Source: Asterias rubens | Taxonomy: Eukaryota; Echinodermata; Asteroidea; Forcipulatida; Asteriidae | Length of the DNA stretch: 64,000 nt | NCBI RefSeq assembly: GCF_902459465.1 | Contig: NW_022985738.1 | Span: 26,621-90,620 of the forward strand | Direction of reading: 5' to 3' | Shown: positions 1 through 12,300 of the stretch, in pieces | Numbering within the stretch: position 1 is the stretch's first letter | Layout of the letters: every line of letters starts with the position of its first letter | Translations under genes and position numbers: made by a program | Notes under the pieces: model-generated | Told to the model about the DNA's origin: nothing | Database searches by the model: none | Seen by the model: the letters and a program-made list of their open reading frames with translations, nothing else

Positions 1-142
1 TTGGAAAAATACTTTCTTCTCGTTAACTACTTCAGAGGGAGCCATTTTCTCACAACCTCTCCCCATTACTCGTCACCAAGAGTAAGGTTTTACGCCAGTA
101 ATTATTTTGAGTAATTACCAATAGAGCCACTACCTTTACAAT
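1..142 (-). mobile_element. MITE family 1, fragment
   Basis: Reverse-orientation end of the family (AGAGGGAGCC, then TTTTGAGTAATTACCAATAG), cut by the window edge. Confidence 0.8.
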
Positions 143-218
143 GTGAAGAGTATTTCAAACGAAAGCAACAAAAAATCAAATTATCAACATAAAAAAAATT
201 GAGGGAAATTATTCTTAC

Positions 219-362
219 GTCAACATATTCACTGCCATCAAACTTCAAGCTTTCTGCTAATGTTGAGAATCTCTCCCTCAGACGGTCCAGCGTGCTTCTC
301 AGCTCCTCGGTGGTTTCCGATGAGTCAATCCTGAACTGCTCCCAATACTCGGCCCACTTGGT
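219..362 (-). CDS. LLTP exon 27: amphipathic helix segment
   Basis: Encodes TKWAEYWEQFRIDSSETT and LRSTLDRLRERFSTLAESL, a strongly amphipathic helix of the type apoB/apolipophorins use to bind lipid surface. Phase 0 after acceptor TTACCAG, donor GTAAGA. The gene continues to the left of the window. Confidence 0.78.
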
Positions 363-3300
363 CTGGTAATTTAAAACAGAAGGAATTTTATTTTATTTAA
401 TACCACTTGTACAATTAGACACCATAATTCACTAAAATCAAAAACATTTTTCTTCTAGGTGATGTATTTCTTTCAGTAGGAAACTTAAACAAATACTATG
501 TCCACAGACTAAACGGTGTCTATCAGGAATGGTCAGACAGTAGGAGGGTTATCGTAAACTGACCTGGGTTGATATGGGCAATGTAAGAGATCTCCTTTGA
601 TTGGCTGTTGAAGTCAACCATAGACCTCATGTCTTTTCCATCCAGACTGTTGACCATAGTCACCCTGTAGATCTGATGCTCGGCGTAGGAGCGGTCTTCA
701 AACTGACCGGTGAGGAGCATCTCATGCATTGGATTGTTGGACTGTAGCGAGAGAGCACAAACAAATTACAATAGATTTCAGAACATCTCACGATTTGGGG
801 ACAATCATTTTTATCATTTTTTGGTGATCTGGTCAATATTGCTCTACTTACAGTGATGGAGTATTTCTTCAACACTTTGTCCCACTTAATCTCAAAGGTG
901 TCAGGTTGGACGTCTTCAGCGAGAAGGGCTTCTCCTTCCATACCCAGAACAATGGCCTTGTTGTTGTTCAGGAAGTTACTGTTGGAGGTCGGAGAAGGGA
1001 GGAAGAGTAGGCAAAGTTGAATCAGTCATTGATATAGCCTCTAATCAAAATAACCGAGCATCCCCAAACAAATCACAATAATAGTACTAGATTCTTAAAT
1101 AGCGCTTTAACACGCCTCTAAGGGGCGTATGGAGAGGGCCAAATATTTCGTCCTGCAAGGTATGTTGAGCTACGTGTTTAAGTATTCCTTTAAAGCACCA
1201 TGTAATGGTTTACAAGGTGCTGTGGCACATTAAGCAGCCAATCAAACCACGAACACAGGGGTGAACCCCTTCTCTCTTCGATAGGTGCACTTGGTTCTTT
1301 TACATGCCTTACACAACAGGATTTTTGTGCTTTGAAATAAAATAACGAGCACAGGTCCTAATGGTGTGAAATGCCACTGTCATTGAAACAATTAAGGAGG
1401 AATTTTTCTTATTCACACTTAAGACCACTCCTCATAATTACAAGCACGCTGAAAATACGTAACATTAACAGCAACAAATAAAATAAACAAAATACATGTA
1501 CACAATACAATGTTAACCTTGAACCAATAGTTTGAAAGAGTCCCATTTTCTTGTGAAAATTAACAGTGGAATCATTGGTGATGGAGATGTATTTATCCAA
1601 AGTAAAATAAAGCTTAAAATCCAGTTTTAATAGTGCAAGGGAGGGTCTATTCTCACTCATTTTCATTTTATAGGTATGGAATCGACACAAAAGAAGGATC
1701 AGATTAAGAGCACTCCAATATTTTGTTGTAATACCAAAAAGGAAACACTTTTTGCCAACATAGAAAAAGATTTGATGATATCACATATCGAAACCAACGG
1801 TTTGTACATGTTTGTTCACAAGCGCCTTGAGCGCCACTGAGCAGTTTGTAAGAAGCCATTATTAATAATATGTTTATGATTCTTATTAATAAACTTACAA
1901 GGCAGTGGACATGTCCAGTCCGGTAATGGGATGACGTACAGACACATCCAGATCATATCCGACACTCTCTGATGAACTTGTATTCTGGATTTGCAGCATG
2001 GCTTCCACCAACTTCTGTTCGTCCTCGCTGTATTTTACAACCAGACTGGTACTGAAGATGGTGTTTTCAAGTTGGACGGCTGCGTCCAATGTAGCTTGGA
2101 TGTCCTGCAAAACAACATTTGTGATGCGATCTAGCTAAATGAGTAGTTTGTGGAGTGACTTAGAACGAGTTACTCATTCTAACCTAGGACTAGCCATACG
2201 TTGATATCTCCTAGGACTAGTCCTAACTCTTTGTGAAATCGACCCCAGATACTTAACAGAGGCAACAAAGCCATCATCTCCATTAATTTCTACCCTAAAA
2301 ATTTACAATTTCCTCATAGGATGCCCCTTACCAAGGAGAAAAATACCTTGATGCCCTTGCCCTTTCAAAAACGAAGCATACAGGCCTGTGATGAGATTGA
2401 GTTTGAGACACACAGATAGAAGAACAGTGTGACAAACATAGAGACCATTTAATTCTGTTTAAGGCAGTGGACACTATTGGTAATTACTCAAAATAATTAT
2501 CAGTATAAAACCTTACTTGGTAACGAGTAATGGGGAGAGGTTGATAGTATAAAACATTGTGAGAAACGGCTCCCTCTGAAGTGACGTAGTTTTCGAGAAG
2601 GAAGTAATTTTCCACGACTTTAATTTTGAGACCTCAAGTTTAGAATTTGAGGTCTCGAAATCAAGCATCTGAAAGCACACAAGTTCGTGTGACAAGGGTG
2701 TTTTTTTCTTTTATAGTTATCTCTTACCTCTGACGACCAATCGAGCTGAAATTTTCACAGGTTTGCATATGCATATGTTGAGATACACCAAGTGAGAAGA
2801 CTGGTCTTTGACAATAACCAATAGTGTCCAGTGTCTTTAAAACATCTATAAAACAAAGTTGTTAACACATTTTCTTCGTGACTTACCTGATGGTTGCGCC
2901 TGGAGAAAGTAAGCGTAGCACGACGGTTATTCTGTCTGGAGTTAATGAGAGAGTATGATCCTGCGAGCATCATGATAGATTCATCCATGTTGTCCATGAC
3001 ATTGATCTGACACACAAAAAAAAACCAATAAATTATATAAAGAAGCAGTACAATGTTCTTACAAACTGGGCACTATTGTAAATATGGAAAGGTTTGCGGT
3101 AACACCATGTAATGATTATCTCTAATGAGTTGGGGTGGTTCTGAAAAGAACCTTTGGTTGAAACTCTACGTTTCGATCAGTATGCTCTGATCGTCTTCTG
3201 GAGAGAAAAAAAAAAAAAAAAAAAAAGAGAGAAAAAAAAGATTTTTTTTGTTTTTGTTTAAAGCTACATACAGGGACACATTGCCGTGGATCAGGAAAGT

Positions 3301-6300
3301 TGGTCTATGAAAAACGCTTGAAACCGTTTGTTTTGAAAGGCATTTTGTGAGAAAGATGTTTTAAAAGTAGAATATATTGATCCACACAAATATGCCTCGA
3401 AATTGCGTGGTTTTCCTTTTATTTTGCGAACTAACAAGGTCGGCCAATTTCGAGGCATTATTGTGTGAATCATTCTATTCTACTTTTATAACATCTTTCC
3501 AACCATATGCATTTTACGACTAACGGTTTTCAACGGGAAGAAATTGGGCTGGCAGCATCATACAGATACTCTTGGTTGCATTTTGGGGGTCAATGACCCT
3601 GTGTGGTATACAATGGTGAGAAACTCAGGTGCGGGAGATCATTTTTTAATCTAGACATCATCCAGCACAGATCCAATTATTGGCATCATGCAATCCGAAT
3701 TACAGAGAAATCCCTAGGGTCGATTTCAAAAAGCATCCATCGTAAGACAACCTGTCAGCATTACCATGGTGATTTTCATTGTGACATCACACTTTACTAA
3801 GCAACTACAATTGATTTGCAGTTAAGATCAATCTTAGCTCTTTGTAAAATCGGCCCCAGGTAATAATAATACATATGACATCAAAGCAAAGGACTCACGT
3901 CAAAAGTAGCCATGTCTGATAGTTCGTCATTTTGCCTGAGGACGACTCGGATCTCCTTGGGGAGAGGCTCCAGGTTCATTGGATGGATCAGGACAATCCT
4001 GACCTGGTTCCTCTCTGTCGTCAGCGCAACGCTGATCATCTCATCATCGGTCAGCTCACCCCACAAGAACGCGGCTTCACGCGACTGGATTGCCTCTTGG
4101 ATCTCACTGCCGAGGCGGAGCTTCATCTTGGACAGGGCCGGGTACTCGGTCAACTGAGGGAAGGTCAACTGGAAATCCGCGGTTTTCTTGGGGCTGTTCT
4201 TATCCCAGTTGCACATCAAGTTCATCTGTTTACATACAGGGAAAGAACAATGAATCATCATTAAATTACAATAAAAATAATCACGGCACAATTCCATATC
4301 GCTGTTAAAGGTGTTGAACATGTTTGGGTCATTTCTCACTTGGTGTATCACAACATAATGCATAAAATAACAAATCTGTTTGGGTCATTTCTCACTTGGT
4401 GTATCACAACATAATGCATAAAATAACAAATCTGTGAAAATTTGAGCTTCAATTGGTCATCAAAATAGACCGTCAAGCAGGTTTATGACATTGGACCCAA
4501 GTCTTACTGTATTGCTTTTTGTTACCTTCAGTTAGATTGGAAAACTCACATGAATGTAAAGTGAGGGTATACCACTGTTTTATAATGTATAAGATTTTGA
4601 CAACTCCTTCAAAGTCATGTGGTTTTATAGAATGGGATTTAAAAAAAACTTAATCTCATAATGAAATTTTTCAATTTTAATAAAATTCAAAGAAAAAAAA
4701 TACTTGCCATTCGAGATTCAGAGATTTGCAGGTCTGTGTTGAGGTTGCAACCAGATTCGCCTGAGCCGTAGCGGGTGACGACCACGAAACTTCTGTCAGG
4801 CATATACGTGTTGGTTATGCTGAACTCAGTATTATAAGTAATCGACTCCGTCTCGGTTGAACCAGACAAAATGTAGAAGTTGAACTTGACATTCTCACCC
4901 TCGGACGGTTCGATCGTCAAACTGACTTCTTTGGTGTCTGTATTGTAGTTGTACACAGTGGTGATGGTCAATGGCTCGAAGTCTTCAGAGCTAAGAACGA
5001 GAATTGTCGTGTGTACCTCGTCGAACAAGTTGACCTTAGTGTATGATAAGTCAACCTCGGCGATAGGCTTGGGCTCGGAGCCGCGGTACAGCTTCACGTT
5101 GGGGTTGAAGGAGTTGACGGCCTCGTTGTAAACAGTGTGGAGGCGGTAACGTCGCTCCAGAAGCTCCACGTTGGTGTCCACGTCGTACAGCTTCATGCTC
5201 CCGTCGGATTCATCCTTGGCGAGAACGGAGAAGCTGAAGAGGGTGTTCTGGGAAACGGCAACGGAGAAAGTTGTCGATACTGAGGTGTCCATGGTGTACA
5301 CCACGATGACATCAGTCTGGATGGTGTTATCGGGAGAGGTGAGCAAAAGAGTTGCGCTGTGAGACTTCTCCTCCTCTCTAGTATCGTTGGTGTACGTGAT
5401 GGAGACTTCAAATTTCTCTGTGGTCAGGACACCGTTGGTTCCAAACTCGATTGAAGAAGCTCCCTGAAGAGTGCCTGCGTTGAGGTCAAACTTAAGCATG
5501 TTGGACGAAGTAACAGTGCGCTGAATGGTCTTGAGGGTGACCGTAAGATCTTTGTGTGTCACAGCGCCGTTGCTCTTGTCCTGCAAGTTGATCACCATAC
5601 CCAACGGGCGCTCCTGGTTGGGGAAGTACATCAAGCGGGTATCAATGTTGGTAGTTGCTGAGCCCTGGTCAACGGTTACGTTGAAGCTGACATCTTTGCA
5701 AATGGCAAGAGGTGTTCTGAGGATGACCTTGAACTCACGGCGGTACATGAAGTCTTCGTCTACCATTTCCTTCAAGTCGTATTTCACTCCGGCAAACAGG
5801 ATGGGTTGCTTCTTCCTAAATAGGGACACCTGATGGTCATGGTTACCGTCCCGAACGCTGACCACAATTTTGTAGCCCATTTCGGGGAGAGGCTGCGACA
5901 TGTTATTACTTGTTTCATAGATGATGAAATAGCGACCTGTTTCATAATCCTTACTGTACTCGTAGTCAGTGCTTTGAGAATAAAACAGCTCGTTGTTTAA
6001 GGTGGCTGTGTGCACCGAGTGCTGTTTGCTGGCAGACATCATTGAAGAAGCGGAGTACATGAGACGGTAGTTTTTGTTTGGAATGTCGATCAAGGAAAAG
6101 GCGTTAATGTCTGTTCTGGGTTTACCTTCCTCTGTAGAGACAGCAGAGTCCATACCGATTGCGAAGACCTTGGCTGTCCCCATAGTGATGTTGAAACCAA
6201 AGTCCTTATAATTAAGGGACTCGTGAAAGTTTACTGCGACCGAGATTGGACTGGCTGGACTAGTAACGTTGAATGAAGCCACCAGGTCTCTGTCTTTGTC

Positions 6301-9300
6301 TTGGGCAAACTCAATGCTACGGTCGGTGAAATCAAAGCGATACGCAACAAGCTGCTGATCAATGAGGGACATTGAGGCACCTGATGAGACATCAGAATCC
6401 TGCATCCAGACGAACCAGTTGGTTGAGAAGCTTCCAAGAGGGTAGGTCAAGACGGATGAGATGTTATGAGCTTCAAGATTTGCCTCCTCGTCAGATGTTG
6501 GAATGTAGCTGGAGTCCAGCGACGCCATCTGATCTTTCCAGTGAAGGGTGGTGTTAAGGACCATCTTCTCTGACTTGACGAACTCCCATCCCTGTTTGAC
6601 TGCGTATCTCCACGTCTCAGAGCTCATGGAGGCCTCAAAGGCACCCTTCCTAGGTCCAGCAACGGCGGTGTGAGTCGAGATGACGGCTTGGATGATCTGC
6701 TTCTCCGAGGTGTTGTTCAGGATAGCGAAGGAGAAGTCAACAGGGTGGGTCTCGTTGCGGACAGTGTGCTGCTGGATCTCGATGTTGATGTTGTTGGCTG
6801 GGTTGCGAAGCTTGAAGTTCAGGACTTCGTTCATCCTGGATTCAGAGGACTCCCATGTCAGCAGATGTCCCATAACAACCTGAAAATAATGGGTAAATTA
6901 GTAGAAATAGAACCGGTTGAGTATTGACCCCTTGCACGCTCGTCACACGTGGTGACTGTGCCAGGCTCACTATTTTGGCAATAGGTTTACCAGTAAATGC
7001 TGCGTCGCCTAAAAAACGCACTTCACTGAAAATGGCACAGTGACATTGCCCACCAGTATGGCGCATCAGAGATTGTTCTGATGACGACATCAGGTGAATT
7101 GGGTCAATACCTCAATAAAATGTTTGCTTGCTGAGATGGGGTTTATAATGTTTTGTACACCATTTTGGCAAATGTCGCCCAAAGCAAACAGGAAGGGTAC
7201 TCTTTACCCCTGCGGGTGTACAAACCCCATGGACCCCCTCAAGGAGCGTTTTTTTCATACCATGGTAAAAAGATTTGTCTTTGATGGAGATAAGCTATTG
7301 TTATCCTTCAACACTATTATGAAATCGACAATGTTAAAAAAGCAGACAACGAAATGGAGAACGAAATGTAATCGTGTTTAAAATCAGGGCTGTTAAAACT
7401 TCCTGGGGGCAAGATTGAGATAAAAGCTTAATTTTTCTGCGAGCGCGAAGCAAGGCCTGATTGAGATAAAAGCTTAACGTTTATAGTTTTGAGGCTGTTC
7501 CTTATGGTTTTATCTTCATCTTCTTATGAATTTTATCTGAACTTCTTTGATGAGTAATTTTTAATTTGTTTTTCATTTATATTTTTTAATTTTATTTTTT
7601 TAAGGGGGTTTAAAAAAAATGGATTTCTGGTTAAAACATAGAAATCATATCCCTGTTATGACAGAAAATAATATTCCGATGAAGGTGTGGGTTACCTTAT
7701 TGTCCTGGCTGCATTCTTCTCCGTTGTAACGATAGCAGAGTTTGCTGGTAGCCTCAGAGAGACCAATCCTTCCGTTGTATTCCGTCTCGAACAGGAAGCT
7801 CAAGAGAGGGAAGCGACTGAACGTCCATTCGGTCTTTAAGTCCCACTCAGTGTGACCCTGCATGACAAAAAAACCCAGATTAATCAACATCATAAAATAC
7901 AGATATTCAGTTCAAAGGCACTGGACACTATTGGTAATTACTCAAAATAATTGTTAGCATGTAAACTTACTTAAAACAAGCAATGGGGAGCTGTTGTTAG
8001 TATGAAACATTGTGAGAAGGCTCCCTCTGAAGTAACATAGTTTTAGATAAAGAAGTAGTTTCTCACTTCAGCCGAGGTCTCGAATTCAAGCATCTGAAAT
8101 CACACACATTGTGTGACAAGGGTGTTTTTTCTTCAATTATTCTCTCACAACTTAGTTATTTTATGCATTTGTTAGATGGCTGGTCTTAGACAATTTACCA
8201 AAGGTGTCCAATGCCTTTAACTAGCAAAATATTTAACAGTTTTTACTGTGCCTTGAACACCCAGTAGGGTGGATAAGTGCACATTACACGTCTTTATTAT
8301 TATCTTTTTAAAACTAACTATTCACCTCTACGGTCTTGTTGGTGTACTTGGTGCTAATGACGACCTCCTTAACGTTCTTTCCGTTGACGCGTCTCAATGT
8401 GTTCACATCAACCGTAATGATGTTATCTCTCTTCTGTTTCTGCCATGCTGCTGACACGTTGAGGTTGACGTAGCGGCCGCTGATCTGCAAGTCCGTGCTG
8501 TATCGTAGCTTCTTCATGCTTTCTGTCTTCACAACATCACCTGAAATAAGTCAAAGTCAGAATCTCTACTAGTTAAAAACGATCTTGGTATCGATCAATG
8601 GAGAGCTGTTGATAGTATAAAACATTGTAAGAAACGGCTCAAGCATCTGAAAGCAAACAACTGGTGCAACGGATTGATGAAACCCAGCCTACATCCGTTT
8701 GGACTGTAAAGGGGGTAACCCTGTTTCAGCCCTAGGAGTAGGTGGCAACAGCCTCTGAAAAAAAAATTGTAGCCCTCACCTTCAAGTGACCTTCAGGGCT
8801 TGTGTGTCTGGCGAATTGCATAAAAAAAAATTTAAAACAAGTTAGCTGGGTAGCATTTTTTCTTGTAGCCGGCTTTATGGAACTAGGCCGTGATGTGCTG
8901 CAAAACACCCCCATTCTGACACAACTTCACAGGCTCCCTCAATGCAATAATTTCAAGCTGATGCTCATTGTCCCCAAAGCACCTTAAGGCACTGGACTCA
9001 GCCGTGCTACTCATTTTTCCAGTTTGATAGCCCGGCAGGCTAGTGGGAAATAACCCAAAAGTCAATATCACAAACAGCATAACTGTGCTGACGGTGTTGT
9101 TAAGTTTGTGCCGTAACTCAAGACATATAATGTGTTTTTTCGGGCTACCAAAATCTCATTAGGGCTGCTAAAAATTCTTGGTTACTAGCCCTGCTGACTA
9201 CCAAGAAAATACACTTGATTTCGTCCCCTGGACTTGCGGATGAGAAGGTAAAACTTACGGAATGGTCTTGCCCTTTCAAAGACGAAGCCTGTTCTCACCT

Positions 9301-12300
9301 GTAATAATCACCATGGCTGTTTTAGGGCTGTCCAAGGACATCCAGAGGGCCACCCGAGTCTGATCACCATCACGGACGGCGATGGAGCTTCGGTACTTGA
9401 CCACGTTGCCGCTGGGGCTGGTAATATCCATACGAGGGTAGAAATTAATGACTGGGTCACCGTCGACTACCTCTGGTCTTGATTCAACCTCAGCGTCCAG
9501 GGTGTACACGTTGGTTTTGTCCATAGTCAGAGCAACCTCCAGCTTGCGGAGCAACTCGTCGTTGAACATCTTACCTGTATAATAAAACAACGTAAAATCT
9601 AGGGAATCTATGGAAACACTAAACTGACACTTGGCAAGCGTACATTGTATGTACAAACACAGACATGCTAGCTCTGGTTGTATAGACGCAGCCGTCTTTA
9701 CACACCTTAACAGTAGTAAATTTCACTAGCCGCCCAAGTATAATAATAATAATAATAAGCATTTGTAAAGGCACACTGCATCTGAAGCATTCAAAGGCGC
9801 CGGTCAAGATATAAAAAGTTACAATTTGTAAGTGGTAGGGAAAGCAAATGTGAACAGGTGTGTGTTCAGTTGCTGCTGAAATAAGGGAGATGTTTTCAGG
9901 ATAGTGGTATTATAATTTAGGCCCGGTCACACGGGCCTCAATAACAAGATCGAAAACAAGCGTTAAAAATGCACGAGTAGTTGAATAAGCGTGGGCGTAT
10001 TTTGCGTGGAGCAACTCTCTTTGCGTCGTTTTCATTATCGCTGCAGTGTGACTCAGCCTTAAGGCGTTGTTGATACATACCGTGTAGATCAAGGGTCTTG
10101 AAGGGTGAGATAACATTGAGGCTCATGTCCTTCTCGTTGCGATTGTAGGTGAAGTCCAATTGGAAGGTGCGTGGGTTATCAGTGTCTGGGGCTCCCATCA
10201 TCAGATGGAACCTGTCTGTGATCTCAACAACATTCTTCACGCTCTCCTGCGACAATAACAGACAAAGAGTTGCTTTTACACTTAGAGCCATAAAATGAAG
10301 ATCAATTTCAAAAAGCCTTTAAGCTTCTCTGCTAACAAAGCGAGTGGGTAACAGTTTCTCTACGAAAAGAGAAAAGGGAAGTTTACCCTTCAGTGGGAGA
10401 GAAGGAGTTGGAGCAAATCATGGGCCCGAGGTTGACAATTCTTTGAATGTTGGAAAAAACAGCGTGATAAAAGGAGACTGATCGAAAATTTGAAAATATT
10501 TAGATCCAAATCTGAAACTTGCATTTCAAGTAGAAGCTCGGGCGATCGTGCGATCGTGCACAAAGACAAAGTGGGACTTCAGTTCAGGATCAGTGGTTTT
10601 GTTCGTGCTGAAATGGTGTGCACAAAAATGTTTGCACTATCAGTAGATCTTGCAGGGTGCAATTTGCCAAAGTGCAGGAATAGTTTGCTTAATATGTCGA
10701 TCGTTTAGGTTTGTGCAATATGGCAATCCTGCATGAATTAATTGTGCAATTTCACAACAAAATTTAACCCTGTGGAGAACCCTGCGTACATTGTAGTAAT
10801 TAACCTTCTTAAACATTGTTCCATAACATACAAGAGAGCAATGGACTTTTTATCAAGCTGAATGCTCTTACCGTGTCTTTGTCGTAAGATCCTTCGATTT
10901 TCCATGAAGTGAGCGAGGGGTCAGTCTTCTCGATGGTGACCAACATTCGGCCTGGTCCAGTCAGTGGGTACATCGGAGTTCCTTTCTGTTCAAACATAAG
11001 TAACCAGACATAAGCAGTTATTGGTTGATAAAATTTGCCAACACACTGATATGAACTGTCTAAATTTTCCTCTTCTTTTTTTTAAGGAGGGGGGGTAAAA
11101 ATATGCATCCAAAACCACTTATGAATGTATCAAAAATGTTAACTAAGATCGACTTGAAATTCTATTTTAGAAAAAACAGAATGCTTTTAGCACTGCCAAG
11201 TTAGGGTCAAAGAAATTAATTATTATTATTTATTTTATTTTTTTCCTTGGGGGGGGGGGGGTTGTTTGGTGGGAAAGGGTCAAACCAAAAGTTAACTAAC
11301 AAAATTTTTTACGAAGAGTGACTTCGAGGCAAATTTAAGGAGAAAGTTTTTTTTTTTAACTGCCAGGGATGTGATGGGCTGTTGAAAAAAAAAAAACTTA
11401 ATTATGAGCTTGCGAGCACAGAGCGTGATGCTTGCGAGCACAAAAGCTTCCGAGTGGGAGCCTGCTTACAATCAATTATCTTTGGTTTTGAAAGCCCTAC
11501 TCTGTGGGGTTCCATGGGGTTTTATCTTTAATTTTTTTGTTTTTTTTGTGGGGGCTTAAAAAAAAGTGGATTTCCGGTTAAAAACGGAGAAATTACACCC
11601 ATGACTGTTGCAATGGTGATGTGCACCTACCCTGGCATAAGACTTGGGCAAGGCGAGCTCAGAGCAAACCTGGACACCGAAGTATTTAGTTATTCCCGAT
11701 CCTGAGCAGTATGAGAGGTCAAGGCGCTCTGGGATTCCTGGCATGGCGTAGGATTCATCTTGGCGTCTCAGGTAAATGTTGGAGCTGCAGTGGGACGGGA
11801 GAAACATTTTGGTCAAGATTTGAAATTAAAGTGATCTTACTCATTCCTGTGCACCCCTTAAACTGATGCAGAGTATAATTCATGAAAAAAAAAAAAAAAA
11901 TACAGGCTGGAAGTTAAACATAGGCCATGCCGGCCATGCCCTCAGTTGCCCCAGGTTTTAGGATTGTCCAATGGAAGTGCCCTTTGCAAAATGAAAATGG
12001 CCTTGCCCTTTCAAAGATGAGATTTACACTCTGAAACAAAATTGAAACCAGCCAATAAAAGTCCAGGATCTTGGTCCTAGTTTCCTTCGCAAATTCTGTA
12101 AACCCAAACACTTTATTGCACACAACCATATGGCGCTCTGTTGATGTTAATTTTTCTAAATTTATGATGTTAATTTTTTTATTATTTATATTTCTCTCCC
12201 CCCCCCCCCACTTGAAGGGATTGCCGACTTGAGCCGCCAAAACGACCATGTGGTTGTGGTCTCTTTTCAATCTGGAGCTTATTATTCAGGCTATGAAACA

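Noticed and set aside
3881..4363. Long minus frame starting at 4363
   Set aside because: Only 3899-4225 is coding; the upstream ATG lies in intron sequence before the TAAACAG acceptor.
4949..6883. Plus-strand and alternative-frame open frames within the large LLTP exon
   Set aside because: Shadows of the 724-codon frame; no independent signals.
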